Notes: generated by a model not told the origin, from the letters alone. Counted from the first letter of the stretch, positions 36,125 through 45,546 are shown. The stretch: 64,000 nucleotides of DNA from Xanthomonas bonasiae (GCF_017163705.1 NZ_JAFIWB010000021.1:1-64000); one strand, 5' to 3'. Program-made: numbers and translations.

Positions 36125-37351
36125 TCAGCGTTGCGCCGGACTCTCGGCGGCGGCCGTCGCCGTTGCCGGCGACGGCGCGGCACCGCTGCGCGGCGTGTTG
36201 CCGGTGACGCTGTTGACCGCGCGGATCGCTTCGCGGGCGGCGTCGGCCGCGGCCTCCGGTGAGGTGGTGCGCGGCGGCGCGATCGTCACCGTCGCCGGCT
36301 TGGCGATGCCTGCCGCCGGAGCCGCCGCATTCGCTGCCGGAGTCGCGGTTGGCACCGTCGCCGGAACCGCAGTCGCACTCGTAGCCCGCGCCGGCGCCGA
36401 CGCAGCGCCGCCAGCGCTCAAGTCCGGCACCTTGGTGTCGGCATCGTTCTGCCGCTGGCCCAGCGCCACGGCGTGATCGCTGCCGGCCAGCGCCGCATCC
36501 TCGGCGTCCTTGGTCATCACCACGATGCTGATGCGCCGGTTGATCGGGTTGTCCGGATTCTGCTTGTCGAACAGCACCGAGGACGACAGGCCGACCACGC
36601 GCGAGACCTTGTCCTCGCCCATGCCGCCGGCGACCAGTTCGCGCCGCGCCGCATTGGCGCGGTCCGCGCTCAGCTCCCAGTTGCTGTAGCCGTTCTTGCC
36701 GCTGTACTGGGTGACGTCGGTGTGGCCGGTGATGCTGATGTGGTTGGGCACTTCGTTGATGAAGCCGGACAGCTCGTGCAGGATGTCGCGGGTATAGGGT
36801 TTGAGCACCGCGCTGCCGATGTCGAACATCGGCCGGTTCTCCTTGTCCACGATCTGGATGCGCAGGCCGTCCGGGGTCAGGTCCAGCAACAACTGGTCCT
36901 TGAACGGCTCCAGCGCCTGGCTCTTGTCGATCGCTTCCTTCAGGTCCTGCATCAGCGTTTCCAGCCGCTGCTTTTCCTTCTCGCGTTGCGCCGTCTTGCT
37001 TTCCGTGTCGCCCGCCAGGCTCTTGCTGCCGAACGGATCCTTGTTGTTGCCGCGCTGTATGTCGGCGCTGCCGCCGAGCTTGATCATCGAGGTGCTGGCG
37101 CCGCCGGGGCCGGCCATGCCCGGACTCGGCGCCGGGCTCTTGCCTTCCAGCGGGCTGGGATTGCGGAAGTATTCGGAGATCGCCATGCGCTGTTCCTTGG
37201 TGGTGGCCGCGACCAGCCACAGCACCAGGAAGAACGCCATCATCGCGGTCACGAAGTCGGCGAACGCCACCTTCCAGGCGCCGCCATGATGGCCGCCGCC
37301 CTGGACCTTCTTGACCCGGCGGATGACGACGGTAGCTTTGGCTTCGGGCAT
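36125..37351 (-). CDS. motB: Flagellar motor protein MotB
   Basis: A 408-residue stator subunit. One helix at about 27-49 holds the proton-accepting Asp32 (FADFVTAMM), a plug/linker follows, and the peptidoglycan-binding OmpA-like domain spans about 160-290 (SITGHTDVTQYSGKNGYSNWELS, ADRANAARRELVAGGM, NRRISIVV). The last 110 residues are an Ala/Pro/Thr-rich tail longer than in enterobacterial MotB. It anchors the motor to the cell wall with MotA. It follows motA by ten bases on the same strand, so they form an operon. A cyclic-di-GMP enzyme pair elsewhere in the window could tune motility. Confidence 0.94.
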   Translation of the reverse strand: MPEAKATVVIRRVKKVQGGGHHGGAWKVAFADFVTAMMAFFLVLWLVAATTKEQRMAISEYFRNPSPLEGKSPAPSPGMAGPGGASTSMIKLGGSADIQRGNNKDPFGSKSLAGDTESKTAQREKEKQRLETLMQDLKEAIDKSQALEPFKDQLLLDLTPDGLRIQIVDKENRPMFDIGSAVLKPYTRDILHELSGFINEVPNHISITGHTDVTQYSGKNGYSNWELSADRANAARRELVAGGMGEDKVSRVVGLSSSVLFDKQNPDNPINRRISIVVMTKDAEDAALAGSDHAVALGQRQNDADTKVPDLSAGGAASAPARATSATAVPATVPTATPAANAAAPAAGIAKPATVTIAPPRTTSPEAAADAAREAIRAVNSVTGNTPRSGAAPSPATATAAAESPAQR

Positions 37352-37361
37352 GGCGGCAGCG

Positions 37362-38216
37362 CTACTTGATCGTCTTCAGGTGCGTCTCGAAGTCCGAGAA
37401 GCTCGGCCGCACGTTGCTCGGCAGGGTCTTGCGCGCGAACTCCAGCGCGATCTTCGGGTTGTAGCCGCGCAGGCAGGCCAGCAGGGCGGTCTTCACCGAC
37501 TCGAAGATGCGGCTGTCCTGTTCGGCGCGCGCTTCCATCGCCGCCGCCAGCGGGGCGACGAAGCCATACGCCAGCAGGATGCCGAGGAAGGTGCCGACCA
37601 GCGCGGCGCCGACGTGGTGGCCGATCTCCTCGATCGGGCCGCCGATCGAGCCCATGGTGATGACGATGCCCAGCACCGCGGCGACGATGCCGAAGCCGGG
37701 CAGGCCGTCGGAGACCTTGCTCAACGCATGCGCCGGCGCCATCGCCTCGTGGTGGTGCTTCTCCAGCTCCAGCTCGAGCAGCGGCTCCAGTTCGTGCGGC
37801 TCGATGTTGCTGCCGATCATCAGGCGCAGGCAGTCGGTGATGAAGTCGAGAAGGTGGTGGTCGGCCAGCACCTTCGGATAATTGCTGAAGATCGCGCTCT
37901 CGGCCGGTTTCTCCACGTGATCTTCCAGCGCCATGAAGCCGTCGCGCCGCGCCTTGTTCAGCAGTTCGTAGATCAGGGTCAGGGTGGCCCGGTAGTCGTC
38001 GGACTTGTACCTCGGGCCCTTGAACACGCCGGCGATGTCGACGAAGGTCGCCTTGACGATCTTGCCGGGGGTGCTGACCAGGAACGCACCCAGCGCCGCG
38101 CCGCCGATGATCATCAGTTCGTAGGGCTGCCACAGCGCGCCGAGCTTGCCGTGCGAGAGCACGTAGCCGCCGACCACGCTGATGATGACGACAAGGAAGC
38201 CAACAATGATGAGCAT
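37362..38216 (-). CDS. motA: Flagellar motor protein MotA
   Basis: A 284-residue stator subunit with four helices. The first (MLIIVGFLVVIISVVGGYVLS) and second (LMIIGGAALGAFLVSTPG) are adjacent at the N-terminus; the large cytoplasmic loop follows, then GLPGFGIVAAVLGIVITMGSIG and the VGAALVGTFLGILLAYGFV helix. These four-helix signatures and the conserved prolines define proton-driven MotA. It forms the ion channel with MotB. ATG 38216 is chosen because it sets helix one at the N-terminus; upstream in-frame ATGs only add hydrophilic residues. A weak sigma-28-like -10 (GCCGAAAT, minus strand 38256-38263) lies 40 bases upstream. Confidence 0.94.
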   Translation of the reverse strand: MLIIVGFLVVIISVVGGYVLSHGKLGALWQPYELMIIGGAALGAFLVSTPGKIVKATFVDIAGVFKGPRYKSDDYRATLTLIYELLNKARRDGFMALEDHVEKPAESAIFSNYPKVLADHHLLDFITDCLRLMIGSNIEPHELEPLLELELEKHHHEAMAPAHALSKVSDGLPGFGIVAAVLGIVITMGSIGGPIEEIGHHVGAALVGTFLGILLAYGFVAPLAAAMEARAEQDSRIFESVKTALLACLRGYNPKIALEFARKTLPSNVRPSFSDFETHLKTIK

Positions 38217-38782
38217 GGCGGAAGCAGCCTGCGAGCCGTGAACGGGGATACCTCCATTTCGGCCCGGCGGCGGCTTTCTGAAGGCGGCGGCACGGCCGCG
38301 CCTGCGTGAAGACGCATCTGAAGGCGTCACGTTTGTCGTCGCTGCGGCGGCGTACGCCGGCGTGTGGAGGCCTGGCTTCAGCCGGCTGCGCCGATGCCTT
38401 GGCGCGTTTCCTCGAGCGTATAGCCGTGCTCGAACAGGCTGAGCGTGGCGGCATCGCGCGGAGGGTTCCAGCACACGTTGCCTCGGCCTTGGCATGGCGC
38501 GCAGCGCTGTCCGCATCGACCCGATGCACGCGCAGGGGACAGCCGAGCATCGGCAGCGGCACACGTTCGCGCGCCGAAGCGAATGCGGTCTGCGCCGCTA
38601 TCGCCGCGGTGCCCTGGCACGCGCAGCGCATCGGACTGCAGGCCTGCGCCGGCGGCCGGGTGCGGTGCGAGTGGGTTGCGCTGTGGGGCCGTGTCCGCGC
38701 GCGCTGCGCGGCAAGATCGGCAAACAACCAAAGGGGGCGCGTGGGTCCCCCTCCGCGTCGCGCGGCGCCAGGCCGTCGCCGG
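38217..38782. other. 566-base gap without a convincing gene
   Basis: It holds the upstream region of motA and the end of msrB. Long open frames cross it on both strands, but none has a ribosome site or a familiar fold, and they read as GC-rich frame artefacts. A minus-strand frame at 38378-38731 ends with WNPPRDAATLSLFEHGYT and may be a decayed or very diverged gene; I cannot support it. Confidence 0.4.
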
Positions 38783-39247
38783 TCAGGCCGGTTCGGTGTC
38801 GCCGCCGCCGCGCTGCAACGGGTTCGGCAGCGCCTGGCCCTGTTCGGTGAATTGCAGCGACACCGAGTTCAGGCAATGCCGCTCGCCGCTCGGCGGCGGG
38901 CCGTCCGGGAACACGTGGCCGAGATGGCTGTCGCAGCGTGCGCAGACGATTTCGGTACGGATCATGCCGTGGCTTGTGTCGCGGATCTCGCGCACGTGGG
39001 CCGGATGGTAGGGCGCGAAGAAGCTGGGCCAGCCGGTGCCCGAATCGAACTTGGCGCTGGAACGGAACAACGGCAGGCCGCACAGCCGGCAGCTGTAGAC
39101 GCCCTCCAGCTTGTTGTCCAGGAACACGCCGCAGAACGGCGCCTCGGTGCCGTGCTGCAGCAGCACCCGCCGCTCTTCGTCGTTGAGCCCGGCGATCAAC
39201 TGCTCGCGTTCGGCGGACGTGGGAGGCGTGAGGTCGAATCGGCTCAT
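38783..39247 (-). CDS. msrB: Peptide methionine-(R)-S-oxide reductase
   Basis: A 154-residue MsrB that reduces methionine-R-sulfoxide in proteins, using thioredoxin. Two CXXC zinc pairs are present (Cys53/Cys56 in CRLCG and Cys102/Cys105 in CARCDSHLGHVF), the catalytic Cys125 lies in RHCLNSVSL, and DSGTGWPSFF is the family signature. ATG 39247 is in place with the family start. It is cytosolic as no signal peptide is seen. It stands alone. Confidence 0.96.
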   Translation of the reverse strand: MSRFDLTPPTSAEREQLIAGLNDEERRVLLQHGTEAPFCGVFLDNKLEGVYSCRLCGLPLFRSSAKFDSGTGWPSFFAPYHPAHVREIRDTSHGMIRTEIVCARCDSHLGHVFPDGPPPSGERHCLNSVSLQFTEQGQALPNPLQRGGGDTEPA

Positions 39248-39386
39248 GGCAGGGGCCTGTGACGCGGAAGGATGCGCACAAGATGAGGGCGCCGTCGCCG
39301 CGATCAAGCCGCAGCGGCGGGGCATCGACGTGGCGCCCCGCTTGCGCTAGCGTCGGCGTTTCCGATCACGGTGCTACGGAGCGGTT

Positions 39387-39785
39387 GTGCATCCTTCCCT
39401 CATTCGCCTGGCCGCCATCGCGTTGCTGGCACCGGCGCTGGCGACGGCGCAGAGCCTGAATCCGGCCCCGTCGTCGCCGACCGCCACCCGCCAGTCGACC
39501 GCGCTGGAATCGACGCCGGTGCCCAAGGCCGCGCCGGTGCGGTCCAGCCTGGACGATCGCCCGGCGTCCTCGCAGTCGCCCGCGCACAAGCCGGCCAAGG
39601 CCAAGCCGGCACCCGCCAACGGCGCCGATGCCGCCGCCGACCGCCGCCCGGTCAAGCTGTATGACCGCGGCGGGCGCGTCATTCCCGGCGCGGTGCAGGT
39701 CGGTCCCAACCGCGTGCTGGACACGCGCAGCGGCCGCTACTACAGCACCGTGCCCAGCGGCGACGGCCAGCGCATCGACGAGTAG
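39387..39785 (+). CDS. Hypothetical exported protein
   Basis: A 132-residue protein with a signal peptide (LIRLAAIALLAPALATAQ, about 1-22), a Pro/Ser/Ala-rich linker with KPAKAKPAPAN, and a small C-terminal part (about 85-132; KLYDRGGRVIPGAVQVGPNRV then LDTRSGRYYSTVP) of unknown fold. GTG 39387 has GGAG eight bases before it and gives the signal peptide directly. Probably periplasmic. I do not recognise the family. Confidence 0.7.
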   Translation: MHPSLIRLAAIALLAPALATAQSLNPAPSSPTATRQSTALESTPVPKAAPVRSSLDDRPASSQSPAHKPAKAKPAPANGADAAADRRPVKLYDRGGRVIPGAVQVGPNRVLDTRSGRYYSTVPSGDGQRIDE

Positions 39786-39923
39786 GCGCCGATCGGCGGC
39801 CGGCATGGCCGCGGCGTGAAAGCGCGGCAACGGTCCGTGGTCGCGATCCTCACGAACCGCTTCCTAGACTGGCCCGACGCAGGCGCTCCCGCTGCCTGCG
39901 CCGTACCTTCGCTAGGAGAACCG

Positions 39924-40301
39924 ATGAGCAAGCTTCCCGACAACACCCTGGTGGTCGTCGCCGATCGCGTCAGCGCACGCCTGTTCCGCACCAATCTGGC
40001 CGGCCAGACCTCGCTGCTGGAGCAGACCGAAGTGCTGACGCCCACGCCGATCGAGGGCGTCGAAGACGGCGACCGGCCGATGACCATGGACGAGGCCGGT
40101 TTCGTCCGCCAGCTGGCCGAGCGCCTGTACCAGAGCGCGCTGCGCAGCGACTTCGAGCACCTGGTGCTGGTCGCCGACCCGCAGACCCTGGGCCAGCTGC
40201 GGCCGCTGCTGCACAAGGAAGTCCAGAAGCGGGTGGTGTCGGAACTGGCCAAGAACCACGCGCACACCTCGCGCGACGAGCTGGAAAAGCTGCTGGCGTA
40301 A
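39924..40301 (+). CDS. Host attachment protein family (PF10116-like)
   Basis: A 125-residue cytosolic protein of the family named for a plant-bacterium host-attachment gene, related in fold to the central domain of archaeal/eukaryal release factors. Typical parts are LVVVADRVSARLFR at the start, VRQLAERLYQSAL, LVLVADPQTLGQLRPLLHK and the closing KNHAHTSRDELEKLL. ATG 39924 follows AGGAGAACCG. Its role in attachment is historical; the biochemical function is unsettled, and some relatives are thought to act on stalled ribosomes. Confidence 0.85.
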   Translation: MSKLPDNTLVVVADRVSARLFRTNLAGQTSLLEQTEVLTPTPIEGVEDGDRPMTMDEAGFVRQLAERLYQSALRSDFEHLVLVADPQTLGQLRPLLHKEVQKRVVSELAKNHAHTSRDELEKLLA

Positions 40302-40335
40302 GCGCGTCCGTCGCGCAGGCCGCTGCGGCATGCGC

Positions 40336-40655
40336 CCACTCCCTTCTCCCCTCGGGACCATGGCCCCCTTTTCGGGGGAAGGTGCCCGAAGGGTGGATGA
40401 GGTTACGGGCGCAGCCTTATGCACCCAACTCCGCGAGATGCTTCGCGCCGTACCCTCACCCCAACCCCTCTCCCGATGGGAGAGGGGCTAGGGCTGCTCC
40501 CTTCTCCCGTCGGGAGAAGGTGCCCCGAAGGGGCGGATGAGGGTACGGGCGCAGCCTCGTGCCCCCAAATGCCGCGAGCCGCTTCGCGCCGGACCCTCAC
40601 CCCAACCCCTCTCTCCCACGGGACTTCCTTCGGTCGCCGGCGGGAGAGGGGCTCA
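40336..40655. repeat. Array of CTCACCCCAACCCCTCTCCC repeats
   Basis: Three copies of a second interspersed family fill the gap downstream of the attachment gene. Each has CCCTTCTCCC or CCCCTCTCCC followed after a few bases by the complement (GGGAGAAGG, GGGAGAGGGG), then a shared tail GGATGAGGGTACGGGCGCAG. Copies start near 40340, 40451 and 40587. The arms form strong hairpins that could end transcription for both flanking genes (attachment gene, and lrp from the other side). Confidence 0.75.
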
Positions 40656-40658
40656 CGC

Positions 40659-41138
40659 TCAGTCGGCGATCGGCAGGCTCAGCGTCTCCTTCACTTCTTC
40701 CATCACGATGTAGCTCTTGGACTCGCGCACGTGCGGCAGGGTCAGCAGGGTGCTGCCGAGCAGCTTGCGGTACGAGGCCATCTCGCTGATCCGCGCCTTG
40801 AGCAGGTAGTCGAAGTCGCCGGAGACAAGGTGGCACTCCAGCACATTGGGCAGCTTCAGCGCAGCGCGGCGGAACTCCTCGAAGATGTCGCCGGACTTGT
40901 AGGCCAGGCTGATCTCCACGAATACCAGCAGGCTGGCCTTGAGGAAGTGCGGGTCCAGCCGCGCGTAGTAGCCGGTGATGGCGCCATCGCGTTCCAGCCG
41001 GCGCACCCGCTCGGTGCACGGCGTGGTCGACAGGCCGACCCGCTCGCCCAGTTCGGTGAAGGAAATACGCCCTTCCTGCTGCAGAATGCGCAGGATCTTG
41101 CGGTCGATCTTGTCCAGTTCGCGGGCGCGTACGGCCAT
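40659..41138 (-). CDS. lrp: Lrp/AsnC family leucine-responsive regulator
   Basis: A 159-residue regulator: helix-turn-helix at about 8-58 (LDKIDRKILRILQQEGRI, ELGERVGLSTTPCTERVRRL) and a RAM ligand domain with the GDFDYLLKARISEMASY and LLTLPHVRESKSYIVME strands. It is nearly full-length Lrp-like. It is divergent from dadA with 148 bases between starts, so it is the probable activator of the D-alanine catabolic genes, as Lrp is for dadAX in enterobacteria. Confidence 0.93.
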   Translation of the reverse strand: MAVRARELDKIDRKILRILQQEGRISFTELGERVGLSTTPCTERVRRLERDGAITGYYARLDPHFLKASLLVFVEISLAYKSGDIFEEFRRAALKLPNVLECHLVSGDFDYLLKARISEMASYRKLLGSTLLTLPHVRESKSYIVMEEVKETLSLPIAD

Positions 41139-41182
41139 GGCGCGGGTCTCGGTGGGCTGGGACAGGGGATTACCCTGCCGGG

Positions 41183-41226
41183 GATTCGAAAATCAGCGGA
41201 AAATCCTGGCTTGCGCTCCATATACT
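41183..41226 (+). promoter_or_regulatory. Likely dadA promoter region with Lrp-type AT-rich motifs
   Basis: A -10 like TATACT lies at 41221-41226, 61 bases before the dadA start. Upstream are two AAAATC words (GATTCGAAAATC at 41183-41194, GGAAAATC at 41199-41206) in an otherwise GC-rich gap, the sort of AT-rich spaced sites Lrp binds. No good -35 is seen at 17 bases, as expected for an activated promoter. Confidence 0.4.
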
Positions 41227-41286
41227 GCGCCTAAACCCATCCGTGGCGCCATTCAGCCAGGGATTTGATCCGACAGAGGTAAGCGC

Positions 41287-42594
41287 ATGCGGGTTCTGGT
41301 TCTCGGCAGCGGTGTGATCGGCACGGCCACGGCGTGGTATCTGGCGCGCAGCGGCTGCGAGGTGACGGTGGTCGATCGCCAGCCCGCGGCCGCGCTGGAG
41401 ACCAGCTATGCCAACGCCGGCCAGGTGTCGCCCGGCTACGCCTCGCCGTGGGCCGCGCCCGGGGTGCCGCTGAAGGCGCTGAAATGGTTGTTCCAGCGCC
41501 ACGCGCCGCTGGCCATCACCCCCACCGGCGATATCCGCCAGTACCTGTGGCTGGCGCAGATGCTGCGCAACTGCACCGCCGAGCGCTATGCGATCAACAA
41601 GGCGCGCATGGTGCGGCTGTCCGAATACAGCCGCGACTGCCTGGACCAGCTGCGCGCCGACACCGGCATCGCCTACGAAGGCCGCCAGCTCGGCACCACC
41701 CAGCTGTTCCGCACCCAGGCGCAGCTGGACGGTGCGGCCAAGGACATCGAGGTGCTGCGCGAGTACGGCGTGCCCTACGAACTGCTCGACCGCGCCGGCA
41801 TCGCCCGGATCGAGCCGGCGCTGGCCAGCGCCCCGGCCACCCTGGTCGGCGCGCTGCGCCTGCCCAACGACCAGACCGGCGATTGCCGCCTGTTCACCCA
41901 GCGTCTGGCCGCGCTGGCCGCTGCGGCCGGCGTGCAGTTCCGTTACGGCGAGACGATCGACGGCCTGCATGCCGAGGGCGACCGCCTCGACGGCGTGCGC
42001 ATCGGCGGCCGCCTGGAGCGTGCCGATCGCTACGTGGTCGCCCTGGGCAGTTATTCTCCGCAGCTGCTCGCGCCGCTGGGCATCCGCCTGCCGGTGTATC
42101 CGTTGAAGGGCTATTCGCTGACGTTGCCGATCCGCGACGCGGCGCTGGCCCCGATGTCCACGATCCTCGACGAAACCTACAAAGTGGCGATCACCCGCTT
42201 CGACCAGCGCATCCGCGTCGGCGGCATGGCCGAACTGGCCGGCTTCGACCTGTCGCTGCCGGCGCGGCGCCGCGCCACCCTGGAAAACGTAGTGAACGAC
42301 CTGTACCCGCGCGGCGGCGATCTGGCCCGCGCCGAATTCTGGACCGGGCTGCGCCCGGCCACGCCCGACGGCACCCCGGTGGTCGGCGCCACCGGCTACC
42401 GCAACCTGTTCCTCAACACCGGCCACGGCACCCTCGGCTGGACCATGGCCTGCGGCTCCGGTCGCTACCTGGCCGACCTGATCGCCCAGCGCCGGCCGCA
42501 GATCAGCGGCGAGGGCCTGGACGTTTTCCGTTATTCGCGTGGCGCCTCGGCGCCCGTCGCAGAGGCAAGTTCGTGCGCCCAGCCCGTGCGTTGA
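41287..42594 (+). CDS. dadA: D-amino acid dehydrogenase small subunit
   Basis: A 435-residue FAD flavoprotein that oxidises D-alanine and other D-amino acids to keto acids and feeds electrons to the membrane chain. The FAD-binding motif is at residues 3-14 ([15 protein letters not shown]), [20 protein letters not shown] is a DadA signature, and GYSLTLPI and the late [14 protein letters not shown] are conserved. It is divergent from lrp and overlaps alr by 22 bases. The operon turns L-alanine into pyruvate through D-alanine. Confidence 0.95.
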   Translation: MRVLVLGSGVIGTATAWYLARSGCEVTVVDRQPAAALETSYANAGQVSPGYASPWAAPGVPLKALKWLFQRHAPLAITPTGDIRQYLWLAQMLRNCTAERYAINKARMVRLSEYSRDCLDQLRADTGIAYEGRQLGTTQLFRTQAQLDGAAKDIEVLREYGVPYELLDRAGIARIEPALASAPATLVGALRLPNDQTGDCRLFTQRLAALAAAAGVQFRYGETIDGLHAEGDRLDGVRIGGRLERADRYVVALGSYSPQLLAPLGIRLPVYPLKGYSLTLPIRDAALAPMSTILDETYKVAITRFDQRIRVGGMAELAGFDLSLPARRRATLENVVNDLYPRGGDLARAEFWTGLRPATPDGTPVVGATGYRNLFLNTGHGTLGWTMACGSGRYLADLIAQRRPQISGEGLDVFRYSRGASAPVAEASSCAQPVR

Positions 42595-43646
42595 TCGATC
42601 TGCAGGCGCTGCGCCACAACTACCGCCTGGCCCGGCGACTGGGCGGCGGCAAGGCGCTGGCGGTGGTCAAGGCCGATGCCTACGGGCACGGCGCGGTGGC
42701 CTGCGCGCGCGCGCTGGAAGCGGAGGCCGACGGCTTCGCGGTGGCCTGCATCGAGGAGGCGCTGGAGCTGCGCCAGGCCGGCATCGCCGCGCCGATCCTG
42801 CTGCTGGAAGGCTTCTTCGACGCCGACGAACTGCCGCTGATCGCCGAACACCGGCTGTGGTGCGCGGTGGCCTCGCCGTGGCAGGTGGAGGCGATCGCCG
42901 CCTATGCCGCGCCGCAACCGCTGTGCCTGTGGCTGAAGCTGGACAGCGGCATGCACCGGCTGGGCCTGGCGCCGGACGCGTTCCGCGCCGCGCACGCGCG
43001 GCTGAGCGCGTTGCCGCAGGTCGAGCGGCTGGTGCTGATGAGCCATTTCGCGCGCGCCGACGAACTGGACAGCGCGCGCACTCTGGAGCAGGCCGAGGTG
43101 TTCCGCCAGGCCACCGCCGGCCTGGCCGGCGAGACCAGCCTGTGCAATTCGCCGGGCCTGCTGGGCTGGCCGCAACTGCACAGCGACTGGGGCCGGCCCG
43201 GGCTGATGCTGTACGGCGCCGACCCGTTCGCCGCCGGCGCCGAGCTGCCGGGCGAGCTGCGCCCGGTGATGACCCTGCAGTCCAAGGTGATCGCGGTACG
43301 CGAGCTGGCGGTCGGCGAGCCGGTGGGCTACGGCGCGCGTTTCGTCGCGCCGCGGCCGACCCGGGTCGGCGTGGTGGCGATCGGCTATGCCGACGGCTAT
43401 CCGCAGTTCGCGCCGAACGGCACCCCGGTGCTGATCGACGGGGCGCCCGGCGCGCTGATCGGGCGGGTGTCGATGGACATGCTGACCGTGGATCTCACCG
43501 AGCACCCGCAGGCCGGGCTCGGCGGCGAGGTGCAACTGTGGGGCGCGCAGCCGCGCATCGACACCCTGGCGGCGCGCTGCAGCTCCAGCGCCTACCGCCT
43601 GCTGTGCGGACTCAAGCGCGCGCCGCGGCAGTACCTGGACGGCTGA
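42573..43646 (+). CDS. alr: Alanine racemase (catabolic type)
   Basis: A 357-residue PLP enzyme that interconverts L- and D-alanine. Lys33 in [10 protein letters not shown] binds PLP, the catalytic Tyr is in [10 protein letters not shown], and the second-domain motifs [10 protein letters not shown] and [10 protein letters not shown] are present. GTG 42573, with GAGG about eight bases before it, gives the family start ([13 protein letters not shown]). The gene lies inside the end of dadA, as in dadAX operons, so it serves catabolism and possibly also cell-wall D-alanine supply. No other alr is in the window. Confidence 0.93.
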   Translation: MRPARALIDLQALRHNYRLARRLGGGKALAVVKADAYGHGAVACARALEAEADGFAVACIEEALELRQAGIAAPILLLEGFFDADELPLIAEHRLWCAVASPWQVEAIAAYAAPQPLCLWLKLDSGMHRLGLAPDAFRAAHARLSALPQVERLVLMSHFARADELDSARTLEQAEVFRQATAGLAGETSLCNSPGLLGWPQLHSDWGRPGLMLYGADPFAAGAELPGELRPVMTLQSKVIAVRELAVGEPVGYGARFVAPRPTRVGVVAIGYADGYPQFAPNGTPVLIDGAPGALIGRVSMDMLTVDLTEHPQAGLGGEVQLWGAQPRIDTLAARCSSSAYRLLCGLKRAPRQYLDG

Positions 43647-43678
43647 GCGGCCGCCGGCGCCTGACCGGCGCCGCGCCT

Positions 43679-43812
43679 TGTAGGAGCGGCTTTAGCCGCG
43701 ACAAGCGAAGCGACAGACCTCCGGCGTCGGATACCGTCGGGGCTGAAGCCCCTCCTACGTGCACCCAGCACCCTCACCGCGAGCGCCTTGTAGGAGCGGC
43801 TTCAGCCGCGAC
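43679..43812. repeat. Three REP-like units
   Basis: Units at 43679-43702 (GGAGCGGCTTTAGCCGC), 43736-43759 (GTCGGGGCTGAAGCCCCTCC) and 43789-43812 (GTAGGAGCGGCTTCAGCCGC). They fill the convergent gap between alr and the DUF3016 gene, where they may serve as bidirectional terminators. Confidence 0.78.
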
Positions 43813-43841
43813 AGACAGGCACCCGAAGACACGCCACCCGC

Positions 43842-44411
43842 TCAGCGCTCGGCCACCGCCGCCTTGTCGCGGAACTGGCGACGCAGCCAGTCGTCGAGCA
43901 TCCGCTTCTCGTAGCGCAGCGGGTCGGTATTCAGGCCGATCGAACTGTTCATCAGGTAGCTGCTGTCGAGCAGCTTGCGCTCGCCCTGCTCCAGCACCTG
44001 TCCATCGGCGCCGTACAGGGTGAACGTCAGGCTGATCCGCGGCGGGTAGATATCGCGCATCACCCGCACATCGTTCCATTGCGGGCCGTGCCAGGACTCG
44101 TAGTCGCCGGCGCGCTTGATGTCGGTCAGCTCCACCTCCAGCCGCTGGCCGGGCGCCAGTTGCTTGCTGGCGCGCTGCTGCAGGTAATCGGCCAGGTCGC
44201 GCACCCAGTCGCCGCGCTGCGCTTCCCAGCGGTTGCGGCTGTAGCGCAGTTCGCTGAAGGCGGCGGGGTCGGTCCAGCGCACCTGCACCGGGCTGTCGCC
44301 CTCGGTGCTGCGCGCGGCCTGCGGATCGGTGACGTTGCGGACTTCGGCGGAGGCGCCGCCCGCCACCAGGCAGGCCAGGGCCAGCGCCGTCCAGGCATAT
44401 CGGATCTTCAT
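43842..44411 (-). CDS. DUF3016 family exported protein
   Basis: A 189-residue exported protein: signal peptide at about 1-22 (ALALACLVAGGASA), then a DUF3016 domain with VRWTDPAAFSELRYS, the GDWVRDLADYLQQRASKQL helix, LEVELTDIKRAGDYE and the NDVRVMRDIYPPRI strand. ATG 44411 has a purine-rich GGAGATCC ahead of it. Function unknown; it is probably periplasmic and common in xanthomonads. Confidence 0.85.
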   Translation of the reverse strand: MKIRYAWTALALACLVAGGASAEVRNVTDPQAARSTEGDSPVQVRWTDPAAFSELRYSRNRWEAQRGDWVRDLADYLQQRASKQLAPGQRLEVELTDIKRAGDYESWHGPQWNDVRVMRDIYPPRISLTFTLYGADGQVLEQGERKLLDSSYLMNSSIGLNTDPLRYEKRMLDDWLRRQFRDKAAVAER

Positions 44412-44618
44412 CGCGGATCTCCACGGAAACGGCCCCGCCAGTGTGTGCCTGCGCGGGCGCCGCCGCAATCGCGCCGCGCCCGCCAGCCGCCATCGTTCTC
44501 CGCCGGTTCATGGGCCCTGGCATGTGACGTGCGGTTCACGCTGCGTCGCCGCGTGCTTCACGCCGCCCGCGCGACCATCCACACATTCACACATGAACAC
44601 GATTCGGGGATCGATCGC

Positions 44619-45089
44619 ATGAAGATGCCGCTGTTCCACCAGGCCCACGCAGCGACGGACGTCCGCCTGCAGTTCATCGACTGGGCCAAGCGGCATGGGC
44701 ACAGCCCGGCGAGCGGTGCGGCCAGTTTCGTCGATCAGCAGGCCGACCTGGACGCGGCCGCGCGCCACCTGCGCCTGAACCCGGGCGAAGACGTGCGTCA
44801 GGAACTGCGCCGCTACCTGGCCTCGCTGGGCGAGCAGCAGGACGTGGCGGTGCAGTTTCCGCCGATCTATGCCTACCGCAGTCCGCAGGGGCAGGCGTTC
44901 CGCTATTCGCTGACCCTGGTCCTGGCCGAGAGCGGGGTCGAGTGGAAGGCGCGGGTCTGGACCGGCCTGGAATACCTGGGCCTGATCGTGGGCCGCGGCG
45001 CCGGCCCGCGCGCCAACTACACGCGCCTGGCGCGGATGGCGGTGGAGCACGAACTGGCCAGCGACAGCCCGCGTTTCACGCTGGGCTAG
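44619..45089 (+). CDS. Hypothetical protein
   Basis: A 156-residue protein that I do not recognise. It has no signal peptide or membrane helix. The middle (VRQELRRYLASLGEQQDVAVQ) is helical and the second half (FRYSLTLVLAESGVEWKARVWTGLEYLGLIVG) is strand-like with aromatic residues. ATG 44619 has GGGGA about ten bases before it. It is 20 bases from the small membrane protein that follows on the same strand, which suggests they are expressed together. Confidence 0.65.
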   Translation: MKMPLFHQAHAATDVRLQFIDWAKRHGHSPASGAASFVDQQADLDAAARHLRLNPGEDVRQELRRYLASLGEQQDVAVQFPPIYAYRSPQGQAFRYSLTLVLAESGVEWKARVWTGLEYLGLIVGRGAGPRANYTRLARMAVEHELASDSPRFTLG

Positions 45090-45108
45090 AGAGACAAGGA
45101 GACCGCGC

Positions 45109-45357
45109 ATGTCCTATGCAATCGCGCCCGACGACGTCGCCGCGCCCGAACAGTGCCGACAGCAATGCCGCGAACTGGGGGTGGCGCGGGTGCAGCAGAT
45201 GCTGGATCAGTCGCCACCGCCGTCGTGGCGGCAGGAGGCCGAACGCTGGCTGGAAGAGCAGGCGCTGCGCAGCGCGCGGCTGACCCAATGGGGCGTCATC
45301 GCCGGTATCGCGCTGTCCCTGCTGGGGATCGTGCTGGTCGTCGCTTTTCTCTGGTGA
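45109..45357 (+). CDS. Small single-helix membrane protein
   Basis: An 82-residue protein with a cysteine-bearing N-terminus (PEQCRQQCRELGV), an amphipathic middle (SWRQEAERWLEEQAL) and one C-terminal helix (WGVIAGIALSLLGIVLVVAFLW). It resembles tail-anchored small proteins. The ribosome site AAGGAGACCGCGC is excellent. It is followed by a hybrid histidine kinase after about 190 bases. Function unknown; a partner of the preceding gene product is possible. Confidence 0.7.
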   Translation: MSYAIAPDDVAAPEQCRQQCRELGVARVQQMLDQSPPPSWRQEAERWLEEQALRSARLTQWGVIAGIALSLLGIVLVVAFLW

Positions 45358-45546
45358 CCCGGTGCGGCTGCAGCACCGGCCAGCCTGGCCGGCTTGACGG
45401 CAGCGGAGCGGCTTAACAAGATGCAGGGTCCGTTGCGCTGTTCCGGGCTGAGCATTTTCCGGTCCTGACCCATCGTCATCGCGCCGCAGGCGCGGAGCGC
45501 GTCGTCGCCTCTGCCACCGCAGGCCGTCTCCAGAGCAAACTCCCTC

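Noticed and set aside
38306-39262. Plus-strand frame upstream of and opposite msrB
   Set aside because: No ribosome site, no family signature; its second half is antisense to msrB.
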